Origin: Methylobacterium sp. J-067
GTDB taxonomy: Bacteria; Pseudomonadota; Alphaproteobacteria; Rhizobiales; Beijerinckiaceae
Direction: 5' to 3'
NCBI RefSeq assembly: GCF_022829465.1
Contig: NZ_JAKSXZ010000110.1
Span: 372,001 to 436,000, forward strand
Length of the DNA stretch: 64,000 nt
Shown: positions 55,212 through 64,000 of the stretch, piece by piece
How the letters are laid out: the number at the start of each line of letters is the position of its first letter
Position numbering within the stretch: position 1 is the stretch's first letter
Notes under the pieces: generated by a model
The model's input: only the letters and a program-made list of their open reading frames with translations
Told to the model about the DNA's origin: nothing
Databases searched by the model: none
Program-made: the position numbers and the translations under genes

Positions 55212-55706
55212 ATGCTCGCCCGCGCCAACGATGCCACCCTTCTGGCCGCGCGCCTGTTGCTGGCGGCGGCCCTGCTGCCCACCGGCATCGCCCGGGCCCT
55301 GAACGTCTCCGGCTTCGCCCTGACGCTCGCCGGGGCCGGTATGCCGTTCCCGAATGCCGTCGCGACGACGGCGGTCGTGGTGCAGGTCTTCGGGCCGCTG
55401 GCGATCATCCTCGGGGTGCTGCCGCGCCTCACCGGCCTTGCGCTGGCGCTGTTCGCCGCCGCGACGGCCTGCGTGCTCCACGCCTTTTGGCAGTTCACCG
55501 GCCCGGCCCTGGTGGCCGAGCGGACGCTCATGCTGGCCGATCTCGGCCTCGCGGGCGGCTACCTGCTCTACGCGATGACCGGCCCTGGGGCGTGGAGCTG
55601 GCAGGGCTGGCGCATGGGCGCGCCCGCGCCGCGCGCGAAGCCCGCTTCCAAGTCGAGCGCGAAATCCGGCGGCGGGCGCCGCGCGCCCCAGGTTCGCGCG
55701 GCTTGA
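55212..55706 (+). CDS. DoxX family membrane protein
   Basis: A 164-aa protein with four transmembrane helices: LLAARLLLAAALLPTGIARA, TAVVVQVFGPLAIILGVLPR, LTGLALALFAAATACVLHAF and TLMLADLGLAGGYLLYAMTG. FWQFTGPALVAERTLMLAD is the DoxX-family pattern. A basic C-terminal tail follows. Function unknown; some relatives act with terminal oxidases or in sulfide metabolism. Convergent with the next MFS gene, 3 bases apart. Confidence 0.8.
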   Translation: MLARANDATLLAARLLLAAALLPTGIARALNVSGFALTLAGAGMPFPNAVATTAVVVQVFGPLAIILGVLPRLTGLALALFAAATACVLHAFWQFTGPALVAERTLMLADLGLAGGYLLYAMTGPGAWSWQGWRMGAPAPRAKPASKSSAKSGGGRRAPQVRAA

Positions 55707-55709
55707 GGT

Positions 55710-57170
55710 TCAACTCCGCCCAGGCGCCGCGTTCGACGGCGTCGCGGCGATCTGCCGGCCCGACACCTCGGCGCCGGCCTCCGGCGTCAGGGCGCGGAAG
55801 GGAAACACAGACAGCAGCGAGATGACGGCCACCGCCAGGAAGGCCGGGCCGAAATCGGACGCCTCGATCGCCGTCCGCCCATGGTAGGCCGCCGTGCCTT
55901 CCAGCGCCAGCGCCCCGAAGGTGACGCCGAGGCTCAAAGAGAGCTGTTGCGCCACGCTGGCGAAGCTCGTCGCGGCGCTCATCTGCGGCTTGTCGAGGTC
56001 GGCATAGGCGATGGCGTTCACGCAGGTGAACTGCACCGAGCGGCAGCACCCGCCGACGAACAGGACCGCCAGCATCACCAGATGGGGCGTCTGCGCCGTG
56101 AACAGTCCGTTCACGGCCAGGAAGGCCGAGGCCAGCACGGCGTTCACCACCATCACCCGCCGGAAGCCGAAGCGACGCAGGATCGCGGGCGCCATCGTCT
56201 TCACGAACATCGCCCCCCCCGCCGCCGCGAAGGTGATGAGGCCGGAGCGCAGGGCATCGAGCCCGAACCCGATCTGCAGCATCAGCGGCAGCAGAAAGGG
56301 GATGGCCCCCGTGCCGATGCGGAACAGGCTTCCGCCCGTCACCGCCGCGCGGAAGGTCGGGTAGCGCAGCAGGTCGAGGCGCACGACCGGATGCGCCACG
56401 CGGCGTGAATGCCAGAAATAGCCGGGCAGCAGGAGGCAGGCCGCGACGAAGCATCCCCACGTCACGGAGACGGGCAGCAGATGCCGCCCCAGCGATGCGA
56501 GCCCCAGCATCAACGAGGCGAGGCCGGCGCCCAGCAGGAGGAAGCCCAGCACGTCGAGGGGCGGGCGCTCCTCCTCGCGCAGATCCTCGAAGTAGAGCGT
56601 CGCGAGGATGAAGCCGACGATGCCGATGGGCACGTTGATGAAGAAGATCCAGCGCCAGTCGAGCCAGGTGGTGATGAGCCCACCGAGGGGCGGCCCGATC
56701 ACCGGCCCGACCATGGCCGGCAGGGTCAGATAGGAGAGGGCGGTGACGAGTTGCGCCTTGGGCGCGGAGCGCAGCACCACGAGGCGCCCCACCGGCACCA
56801 TCATCGCCCCGCCCATCCCCTGGAGGAACCGGGCCGCCACGAACCCGCCGAGGCCGTTCGCTCCGGCGCAGGCGAGCGAGCCCGCTAGGAACACGCACAG
56901 GGCCGCGCGGAACACGGTGCGGGCCCCGAACCGGTCGGCCGCCCACCCGCTGACGGGGATGAAGATCGCGAGGCTGACGAGATACGCCGTCAGCGCGAGC
57001 TTCAGGGCGATGGGGTCCTCGTGAAGGCTCGCCGCGATGCTCGGCAGCGCGGTGGCGATCACCGTCGAGTCGGTGTTCTCCATGAAGAGGGCGGTCGCCA
57101 CCGTGAGGGGGACGATCCGTTGGGAGAGGGTCAGGGAACGGGGCATCGGACGGGAGACGCGCAAGGCCAT
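55710..57170 (-). CDS. MFS transporter, DHA2/EmrB type
   Basis: A 486-aa transporter with about 14 transmembrane segments, including FMENTDSTVIATALPSIAAS (DHA2 motif), LAIFIPVSGWAADRFGARTV, ARFLQGMGGAMMVPVGRLVV and GPPLGGLITTWLDWRWIFFI. Such proteins export drugs, usually with a membrane-fusion partner; none is adjacent. Start ATG 57170 (MALRVSRP); ATG 57146 (MPRSLTLSQR) is possible. Confidence 0.87.
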   Translation of the reverse strand: MALRVSRPMPRSLTLSQRIVPLTVATALFMENTDSTVIATALPSIAASLHEDPIALKLALTAYLVSLAIFIPVSGWAADRFGARTVFRAALCVFLAGSLACAGANGLGGFVAARFLQGMGGAMMVPVGRLVVLRSAPKAQLVTALSYLTLPAMVGPVIGPPLGGLITTWLDWRWIFFINVPIGIVGFILATLYFEDLREEERPPLDVLGFLLLGAGLASLMLGLASLGRHLLPVSVTWGCFVAACLLLPGYFWHSRRVAHPVVRLDLLRYPTFRAAVTGGSLFRIGTGAIPFLLPLMLQIGFGLDALRSGLITFAAAGGAMFVKTMAPAILRRFGFRRVMVVNAVLASAFLAVNGLFTAQTPHLVMLAVLFVGGCCRSVQFTCVNAIAYADLDKPQMSAATSFASVAQQLSLSLGVTFGALALEGTAAYHGRTAIEASDFGPAFLAVAVISLLSVFPFRALTPEAGAEVSGRQIAATPSNAAPGRS

Positions 57171-57369
57171 GTGGGGTTGCGGCGTTTTCCACCTAGGCGT
57201 TTCAGAATTGTATCCGCGAAGCCACAGCCGAAGCGTGGCGGCATGGCTCAGGGAGCTTGGCCGCTATCCTCACGGAGGCGTGACGGATAAGCTTTCGGGA
57301 AGGACCGGCGTTGCGCCGTCCGGCCCGCGTGGCGGGGGCTCCACCGAGAGCGTGATATTGAGAGAGCGG

Positions 57370-58257
57370 ATGCAATCCAGCCGGCCTGACCGTCGCGCCT
57401 TGTCTCGCCTGTTTGCTGCGGCGGCCCTGATGACGGGGGTCGCGGCATGCGGCACCGTGCTCATCAACACTTCCGGTTCGCTCACTCGCTACGACCGGCT
57501 CCAGCGTTCCGCGGCCACCGCCACCGAGGCGCGGCTCTACATCGACAAGCCCGCGGTCGAGCGCGCGCGCACCGTGCGCATCATCCCGACCTCCTTCCCG
57601 GCTGAGGTGGAAGGCTCGGCGCCGCTCACGGCCGCCGACCGTCGCCTCATCGCCAACGCGGCCGACCGGGCGCTCTGCTACGACCTGTCGCTGCGCTACG
57701 ACATCGTGACGAGCCGCGACGCGGACCTCACCGTCCGGGCTCAGGTGACGCGCGTTGTGCCGACGAACCTCATCGGCGCGGGCGGCACCATCGCCGGCTC
57801 GGCGGCGGTGAGCATCGCCTCGCAGCTCGGCGTCGGCTTCGCGGACGGCATCGGCCGCATCCCGATCCCGCGCCTGCCCATCGGCCTCGGCAGCCTCACC
57901 GTCGAGGCCGAGGCGTTGGACCGCCGCCACCAGCAGCGGGCCGCGATGGTCTGGGGCGGCGCCGCCAACTCCTTCACGAGCCAGCCGCGCTTCGCGGCCT
58001 CCAGCGATCCCTACGACCTCGCGGGCGAGTTCGGGCAGGATTTCGGGTACTTCATGGCCCGTGGCGAGGATCCGTTCCTGGCCCCGAACACCCTGCCGAC
58101 CTGGGACCGCATCCGCGTGACGATCCTCGGCGAGGCCCCCCTCGATCCGGATTGCGAGGCCTTCGGCCGGGCGCCCGGCCTCGACGGCATCGCGGCGGAC
58201 TATATCGGCCTTCCGCCGGAATACACCGACAAGGGACCGGCCGTCCCCGCGCGCTGA
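57370..58257 (+). CDS. Putative lipoprotein, DUF3313-like
   Basis: A 295-aa protein with an N-terminal lipoprotein signal: LSRLFAAAALMTGVAAC, lipobox VAAC, then GTVLINTSG. The rest (ARLYIDKPAVERARTVRIIP; DLTVRAQVTRVVPTNLIGAG) matches the DUF3313 lipoprotein pattern as I remember it. Start ATG 57370 with GAGAGAG upstream; longer in-frame starts lie in the opposite-strand MFS gene. Probably outer- or inner-membrane anchored; role unknown. Confidence 0.72.
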   Translation: MQSSRPDRRALSRLFAAAALMTGVAACGTVLINTSGSLTRYDRLQRSAATATEARLYIDKPAVERARTVRIIPTSFPAEVEGSAPLTAADRRLIANAADRALCYDLSLRYDIVTSRDADLTVRAQVTRVVPTNLIGAGGTIAGSAAVSIASQLGVGFADGIGRIPIPRLPIGLGSLTVEAEALDRRHQQRAAMVWGGAANSFTSQPRFAASSDPYDLAGEFGQDFGYFMARGEDPFLAPNTLPTWDRIRVTILGEAPLDPDCEAFGRAPGLDGIAADYIGLPPEYTDKGPAVPAR

Positions 58258-59898
<1,641 letters not shown>

Positions 59899-59917
59899 CG
59901 AACGAAGGACGAGGCCG

Positions 59918-60868
59918 ATGCGGACGCTGGTGGTCGGAGCGGGTGCGACGGGTGGGTATTACGGCGCACGCCTCGCGGAGGCCGGCGCCGACATCACCTT
60001 CCTCGTCCGCCCGGCCCGCGCCGCGCGGCTGGCGTCCGAGGGGCTGAAGGTGGCCAGCCCCCTCGGGGACCTGCACCTGCGCGAGCCTCGCACGATCATC
60101 GCCGCCGACCTTCCGCAGGCCGGGGCGTTCGACCTCGTGCTCCTGTCCTGCAAGGCCTACGACCTCGACGCGGCCATCGCCGACGTCGCCCCGGCCGTGG
60201 GGGAGGGGACCGCGATCCTGCCGGTGCTGAACGGCATGGCCCATCTCGACGCGCTGGATTCCCGGTTCGGCGCCGCGAAGGTGCTCGGCGGAAGCTGCGC
60301 CATCGCGGCGATGCTGACGCCGGAGGGCACGATCCGGCACATGAGCGAGCTGTGCAGCATCACCTACGGTGAGCGCGACGGCGGCACCTCCGACCGCATC
60401 GCCTCGGTCGATGCGCTGATGAAGATGGCCGCGCCGAAGTTCCAGCCGCGCCTCTCCGACCGCATCCAGCTCGAGATGTGGGAGAAGTGGGTCTTCCTCG
60501 CGACGCTCGCCTCCGGCACGACGCTGATGCGCGCGGCCATTGGCGACATCGTCGCCGCGCCGGGCGGCACCGCCCTCCTGACGGCCCTCCACGAGGAATG
60601 CACCGCCATCGCCGACGCGTCAGGCTTCGCCCCGCGTGAGAAGGTGGCCTCGGGCGCACGGGGGCAACTCACGGCGGCGGGCTCGACCTTCACGGCGTCG
60701 ATGCTGCGGGACATCGAGGGCAAGGGCCGCATCGAGGCCGACCATGTGATCGGCGACCTCATCGCGCGCGGCCAGGCGCAGGGCATCGCGACGCCGATGC
60801 TCGACCTCGCCTATACCGGCCTCAAGGCCTACGAGGCGCGACGCGCGCGCGAGACCAAGGCCCCGTGA
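59918..60868 (+). CDS. panE: 2-dehydropantoate 2-reductase family protein (PanE/ApbA)
   Basis: A 316-aa NADPH-type reductase. The Rossmann motif MRTLVVGAGATGGYYGARLA opens the protein; LVLLSCKAYDLDAAIA, VLPVLNGMAHLDAL (Asn-Gly-Met) and the Lys in LEMWEKWVFLATLAS (catalytic-type Lys) fit PanE. The family includes other 2-oxo or 3-oxo acid reductases, so the pantothenate role is likely but not certain. Confidence 0.82.
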   Translation: MRTLVVGAGATGGYYGARLAEAGADITFLVRPARAARLASEGLKVASPLGDLHLREPRTIIAADLPQAGAFDLVLLSCKAYDLDAAIADVAPAVGEGTAILPVLNGMAHLDALDSRFGAAKVLGGSCAIAAMLTPEGTIRHMSELCSITYGERDGGTSDRIASVDALMKMAAPKFQPRLSDRIQLEMWEKWVFLATLASGTTLMRAAIGDIVAAPGGTALLTALHEECTAIADASGFAPREKVASGARGQLTAAGSTFTASMLRDIEGKGRIEADHVIGDLIARGQAQGIATPMLDLAYTGLKAYEARRARETKAP

Positions 60869-60872
60869 AGGA

Positions 60873-60888
60873 CGGCGCCGAAGCGCCG
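60873..60888. terminator. Short hairpin between convergent panE and the small lipoprotein gene
   Basis: CGGCGC (60873-60878), tetraloop CGAA, GCGCCG (60883-60888), lying 4 bases after the panE stop. No T-run. Termination role inferred from position. Confidence 0.3.
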
Positions 60889-60899
60889 CCCGTGCGGGA

Positions 60900-61079
60900 T
60901 CAGTAGCGCGGCGGCGGCGGGGGCGGGTTGCCGTATTCCAGCTGCGTCTTGGCATCGACCGGCCGGCGAGGGGGCGGCGTCAGATCGGTGGCGGTCGGCG
61001 CGGTGGCGCAGGCGGCGAGCAGCGACGTGGCGAAGCCGAGCAGGACGATCCGGCTGACGATTTGAGTGTGGGACGACAT
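60900..61079 (-). CDS. Small proline-rich lipoprotein
   Basis: A 59-aa protein: a signal segment IVSRIVLLGFATSLLAAC with lipobox LAAC, then TAPTATDLTPPPRRPVDAKT and a PPPPPPRY end. The start is the ATG at 61077-61079 (MSSHTQ). No recognised family; small proline-rich lipoproteins of this form are common in Alphaproteobacteria. Confidence 0.68.
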   Translation of the reverse strand: MSSHTQIVSRIVLLGFATSLLAACATAPTATDLTPPPRRPVDAKTQLEYGNPPPPPPRY

Positions 61080-61258
61080 GGACGTTGCGACTCCGGTGCA
61101 GGCCCGCCGCCCGAACGGGCCGCGAGGCATGACCATCCATCGTCGCGCCAAAGCTTGGCCTTATCGTGGCCGCCGCGAAACCCCTTCCGCGCCGCCGACT
61201 TCGGGGCTATCGCCCTGAACATCCCGTTGCGAACCCAACCGATTCGAGGAGTGATCCC

Positions 61259-62557
61259 CTGACCCCCGCCGCCCGCTGCGCTGCCGCCATCGAAGTCCTG
61301 TCCGACATCACCGAGCGCCGCCGCCCGGCCGCCGACGCCCTCAAGGATTGGGGCCTCGCCCACCGCTTCGCCGGCTCCGGCGACCGCGCCGGGATCGCGA
61401 GCCTCGTCTACGATGCCCTGCGCCGCCGCGCCTCCGCCGCCTGGATCATGGGTGCGGACACGCCGCGCGCCATCGTGATCGGCTCCCTGCGCCTGCAGCA
61501 GGGCCTCGCCGCCCCCTCGATCGCCGCCCTATTCTCCGGCGAAGGCTACGCCCCGCCCGCCCTCACGGCCGAGGAGCGCACGCGCATCGAGACCGCGACT
61601 CTCGACGACGCCCCACCGGAGATCGCGGGCGACGCCCCGGCCTTCGTCCTGCCCGAGCTCGAAGCCGTACTCGGCGACGACCTGATCCCTGAACTGCGTG
61701 CACTGGCCCGCCGCGCGCCCCTCGACCTGCGCGTCAACGCCCTGCGCGGCCCGCGCGACACCATCCTTTCCGCCCTCGAAAGCTACGGCGCCGCGCCGAC
61801 GCCGCACGCGCCGCAGGGCCTGCGAGTTCCCGTCGGCGCCGACGGGCGCGGTCCCGCCCTCCATGTCGAGGCGGAGTTCCTCGACGGCTGGTACGAGATT
61901 CAGGACGAGGGCTCGCAACTCGCGGCCCTGCTCGCGGGGGCGAAGCCGGGCGAGACCGTCGTGGACCTCTGCGCGGGCGGGGGCGGCAAGACCCTGGCCC
62001 TCGCCGCCGCGATGGGCAACGCCGGCCGGCTGATCGCCACCGATGGCGACCCGCGCCGCCTCGCCCCGATCCACGAACGCCTACGCCGCTCCGGCGCGCA
62101 GGCCGAGGTGCGCACCCCGCGCGGCGGCAAGCAGCGCGCCGACGTGATCGCCGACCTCGACGGCACGGTGGATCGCGTGCTGGTGGATGCCCCCTGCACG
62201 GGCTCCGGCACATGGCGCCGCAACCCGGACGCCAAGTGGCGTCTTCGTCCCGGCAGCCTCGCGACCCGCCACGCAGAGCAGGCGGCGGTACTCGACCGCG
62301 CTGCGAGCCTCGTGCGGCCGGGGGGACGCGTCGTCTACATCACCTGCTCGCTGTTCCTCTCTGAGAACGACGACGCGGTGGCCGCGCTGCTCTCGCGCCG
62401 GGGCGACTTTGCGCCGGTTCCTGCCGCCGCATTGCTGGCCGGGGCTCCGGCCTCCCTGGGCGACGCCATCCGCCATACGACCCACGGCGTGCAGATGACG
62501 CCGCTGCGCACGGGAACGGACGGGTTCTACGTCGCCGCCCTCGGCCGCCGCCACTGA
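61259..62557 (+). CDS. rsmB: 16S rRNA m5C967-methyltransferase-like protein (RsmB/NOL1/NOP2 family) with apparent CTG start
   Basis: About 432 aa. An N-terminal NusB-like region (about 5-140) precedes a SAM-dependent cytosine-C5 methyltransferase: VVDLCAGGGGKTLALAAAMG (SAM site), VLVDAPCTGSGTWRRNPD (Cys of motif IV), and VYITCSLFLSEND (catalytic Cys). I place the start at CTG 61259, giving TPAARCAAAIEVL, because GAGGAG lies 7 bases upstream. The only in-frame ATG is at 61166, with no comparable ribosome site and 31 extra unlikely residues. Start uncertain. Confidence 0.85.
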   Translation: MTPAARCAAAIEVLSDITERRRPAADALKDWGLAHRFAGSGDRAGIASLVYDALRRRASAAWIMGADTPRAIVIGSLRLQQGLAAPSIAALFSGEGYAPPALTAEERTRIETATLDDAPPEIAGDAPAFVLPELEAVLGDDLIPELRALARRAPLDLRVNALRGPRDTILSALESYGAAPTPHAPQGLRVPVGADGRGPALHVEAEFLDGWYEIQDEGSQLAALLAGAKPGETVVDLCAGGGGKTLALAAAMGNAGRLIATDGDPRRLAPIHERLRRSGAQAEVRTPRGGKQRADVIADLDGTVDRVLVDAPCTGSGTWRRNPDAKWRLRPGSLATRHAEQAAVLDRAASLVRPGGRVVYITCSLFLSENDDAVAALLSRRGDFAPVPAAALLAGAPASLGDAIRHTTHGVQMTPLRTGTDGFYVAALGRRH

Positions 62558-62581
62558 GCTTCAGGATAGGACCGACCGCCG

Positions 62582-62833
62582 ATGGCGATGAAGACGAGCT
62601 ACGTGGTGCAGCCGTTCGAGCTTCACCGCAAACGCCTGCGGCCCGCCCGCCAGGAGCAGGCCCAGACGGAAAGCGGCGCGGTCAAGAAGGCCGAGAATCT
62701 GGCGAAGCGGATGCCGGGCGCGGCCGCGCTGAAGGTCGTCGCCGACGACGAGACGGGCGAATTGGAAAGCGTCACCATCCTCGGTCAATGGGGTGAGATT
62801 CCCGACGACTTCGCCGAGAGCCTGCAAGGCTGA
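62582..62833 (+). CDS. Small conserved-looking hypothetical protein
   Basis: An 83-aa hydrophilic protein: MAMKTSYVVQPFELHRKRLR, then RQEQAQTESGAVKKAENLAK and a C-terminal WGEIPDDFAESLQG. GGA-rich sequence precedes the ATG at 62582. I do not recognise a function. It lies 24 bases after rsmB and is likely co-transcribed with it. Confidence 0.65.
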   Translation: MAMKTSYVVQPFELHRKRLRPARQEQAQTESGAVKKAENLAKRMPGAAALKVVADDETGELESVTILGQWGEIPDDFAESLQG

Positions 62834-62843
62834 GGCGAGGGGC

Positions 62844-63557
62844 TTACGCCCGCACCGGCTCCATGCCCGCACTCCTGATCGCGGCACTCATCTCGTCGGA
62901 CTGAAGGAACGCGATCAAGCGCTTCGCCGCTTCCGGGTGCCGCGCGTCCGCGACGATGGCCGCCGTGAAGGTTTGGACGAGTTGCACCGCGTCGGGCAGG
63001 TGCCCGATGGGCTCGACACCGGGGATGTTGACCAGTTCGCTGATGGGCCCCAGCGCGATGTCCGTTTCCCCCGCGACGAGGGCAGCGGTCGAATCCGTTC
63101 CCCTTGGATAAACCTTCAAGCGCACCGTCTCGGCGATGCCGAGGGCCGGGAGAACGTCGGTCTGGATGAAAAGGCCGCTGGTGCTGCCGGGTAACCCGAT
63201 CAGATGTGCCTCCGACAGGGTTCGGGTCAGCGCCGCGACCGAGCTGACATCGGGCTTGCGCGCCCCGACACGCACGGCGGCGGCGAGGGGAGCCGTCGCG
63301 AGTTCCACGGCCGTCCCCTCGGCGACCCGGCCGTCTTCCGCGAGTTCGTGCAGTCCCTCGTTCGAGAGGATCACGACATCGACCTCGGCCCCGTGGGCCA
63401 GTTGATGACGGATCGTCTTCGGGCCTTTGCCCTGGGAGGCCCCCGACAGCGTCTCGACCGTGATCCCCGTCCGACGCTGGAACTCCGGAAGGGCCGTCTG
63501 GTAGGCCAGCGCGAAGCCGCCGGAGATCATGACGGTGACGGTCATCCGGTCGCTCAC
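62844..63557 (-). CDS. ModA-like type 2 periplasmic-binding-fold protein without a signal peptide
   Basis: A 237-aa solute-binding-fold protein: TVTVMISGGFALAYQTALPE, TLSGASQGKGPKTIRHQLAH, DVVILSNEGLHELAEDGRV and GLPGSTSGLFIQTDVLPALG follow ModA/WtpA-like substrate-binding proteins. The first residues, MSDRMTVTVMISGGF, contain no hydrophobic export segment, and the ATG at 63557 overlaps the upstream gene stop, so the start is well fixed. It should therefore be cytoplasmic. No transporter ATPase or permease adjoins it. Ligand unknown; a sensor role is possible. Confidence 0.78.
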   Translation of the reverse strand: MSDRMTVTVMISGGFALAYQTALPEFQRRTGITVETLSGASQGKGPKTIRHQLAHGAEVDVVILSNEGLHELAEDGRVAEGTAVELATAPLAAAVRVGARKPDVSSVAALTRTLSEAHLIGLPGSTSGLFIQTDVLPALGIAETVRLKVYPRGTDSTAALVAGETDIALGPISELVNIPGVEPIGHLPDAVQLVQTFTAAIVADARHPEAAKRLIAFLQSDEMSAAIRSAGMEPVRA

Positions 63558-63931
63558 CGCAAGACGCCTTCCGCGAGGGCGCGCTGAATGCCCCGGACGT
63601 CCGCGCCCTTCTTCAAGGTCCGCTGGATCGGCTCCGCCGCGCCCGACACCCAGATCTTCAGTTCGGCGTCGAGATCGAACGTGCCGGCCGTCTCGACCGA
63701 GAACCGTGTGATGGCGCGATAGGGGACCGAGAGGAACTCGACCTTGCTGCCGGTCACGCCTTGGACGTCGATCAGGATGACCCGGCGTTCGGTAAAGACG
63801 AAGACGTCACGGATGATTTTGAAGGCGAGCCGCGCCGTCTCACCCTCGATCAGTATCCCGTCCAGCCGTCGCTCCAGCGAGGCCCCATCGACGGCCGAGC
63901 CATGACCGAGCAATCCATCCAGCAGACCCAT
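63554..63931 (-). CDS. Bacterial PH-domain protein
   Basis: A 125-aa protein with the bacterial pleckstrin-homology pattern: a DGILIEGETARLAFKIIRDV strand/turn, FVFTERRVILIDVQGVTGSK, EFLSVPYRAITRFSVETAGT and LDAELKIWVSG. Start ATG at 63931 (MGLLDGLLGHGS). It overlaps the ModA-like gene by 4 bases (ATGA), a tight two-gene unit. Role of bacterial PH domains is mostly unknown; no membrane segment is present. Confidence 0.82.
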   Translation of the reverse strand: MGLLDGLLGHGSAVDGASLERRLDGILIEGETARLAFKIIRDVFVFTERRVILIDVQGVTGSKVEFLSVPYRAITRFSVETAGTFDLDAELKIWVSGAAEPIQRTLKKGADVRGIQRALAEGVLR

Positions 63932-64000
63932 GGCCGATCATCTCGTGACGCCGCGCTCGAAACGCGGCTACCACCGAAGCTTACTGGCTGCAAACGTTGC

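Overview
The window is GC-rich DNA from an alphaproteobacterium, most likely of the Hyphomicrobiales and plausibly Methylobacterium/Methylorubrum. This is an inference from several features together: a fused urease gamma-beta subunit gene, a Ros/MucR regulator, the 180-kDa type NAD-glutamate dehydrogenase, the GatCAB operon, a BBP2-type outer-membrane protein, and sites matching the CtrA cell-cycle regulator. Genes are packed tightly, with many 4-bp start/stop overlaps. No gap exceeds 300 bases. I saw no tRNA, rRNA, CRISPR array, insertion sequence or prophage.

Layout. 1-5.9 kb: catabolic genes (edge-truncated dihydroxyacetone kinase; orphan TRAP binding protein; acyl-CoA synthetase; FAD-linked 2-hydroxyacid dehydrogenase) and a DUF167 gene. 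5.9-6.6 kb: VapBC toxin-antitoxin pair with a long perfect inverted repeat at its start. 6.6-10.9 kb: a BKACE / lambda-crystallin-type dehydrogenase pair divergent from a GntR/FCD regulator, then an SDR and a RibD-C/DHFR-like reductase. 10.9-13.1 kb: an alpha/beta hydrolase and a WcbI-like protein. 13.3-18.1 kb: a chemotaxis receptor interrupted by one in-frame amber codon, an ABC-F ATPase and an HD-GYP protein. 18.1-24.3 kb: a divergent LpxC, a Crp/Fnr regulator, a polyamine-type ABC ATPase with two permeases, and an SSS symporter with its DUF3311 partner.

24.5-28.9 kb: urease operon ureAB-C-E-F-G on the minus strand, without ureD. 29-30.1 kb: small hypothetical genes and a MucR-type regulator whose zinc-finger cysteines are replaced. 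30.3-33.1 kb: CoA-transferase / SDR / FAS1-like hydratase operon. 33.1-37.7 kb: ruvX, a small membrane protein behind two CtrA-like sites, and gatC-gatA-(membrane protein)-gatB. 37.7-40.7 kb: an Lrp regulator divergent from an AceE-like 2-oxoacid dehydrogenase E1. 40.9-52 kb: XRE regulator, rsmD, an RluB-type pseudouridine synthase with a long basic tail, DUF1328, CsbD, tadA, an outer-membrane beta-barrel protein and NAD-glutamate dehydrogenase.

52-57.2 kb: MarR regulator, three MFS transporters and a DoxX-like protein, a probable efflux-rich block. 57.3-63.9 kb: DUF3313 lipoprotein, guaB, panE, a small lipoprotein, rsmB (apparent CTG start), a small conserved protein, and a final two-gene operon joining a bacterial PH-domain protein to a ModA-like binding protein that has no signal peptide.

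Most of the window is core metabolism and housekeeping. The observations I consider most worth a second look are the amber-interrupted receptor, the PH-domain/cytoplasmic binding-protein pair, the CtrA-like sites, the urease operon without ureD, and the zinc-ligand-less MucR protein. I did not find clear evidence of a wholly new multi-gene system.
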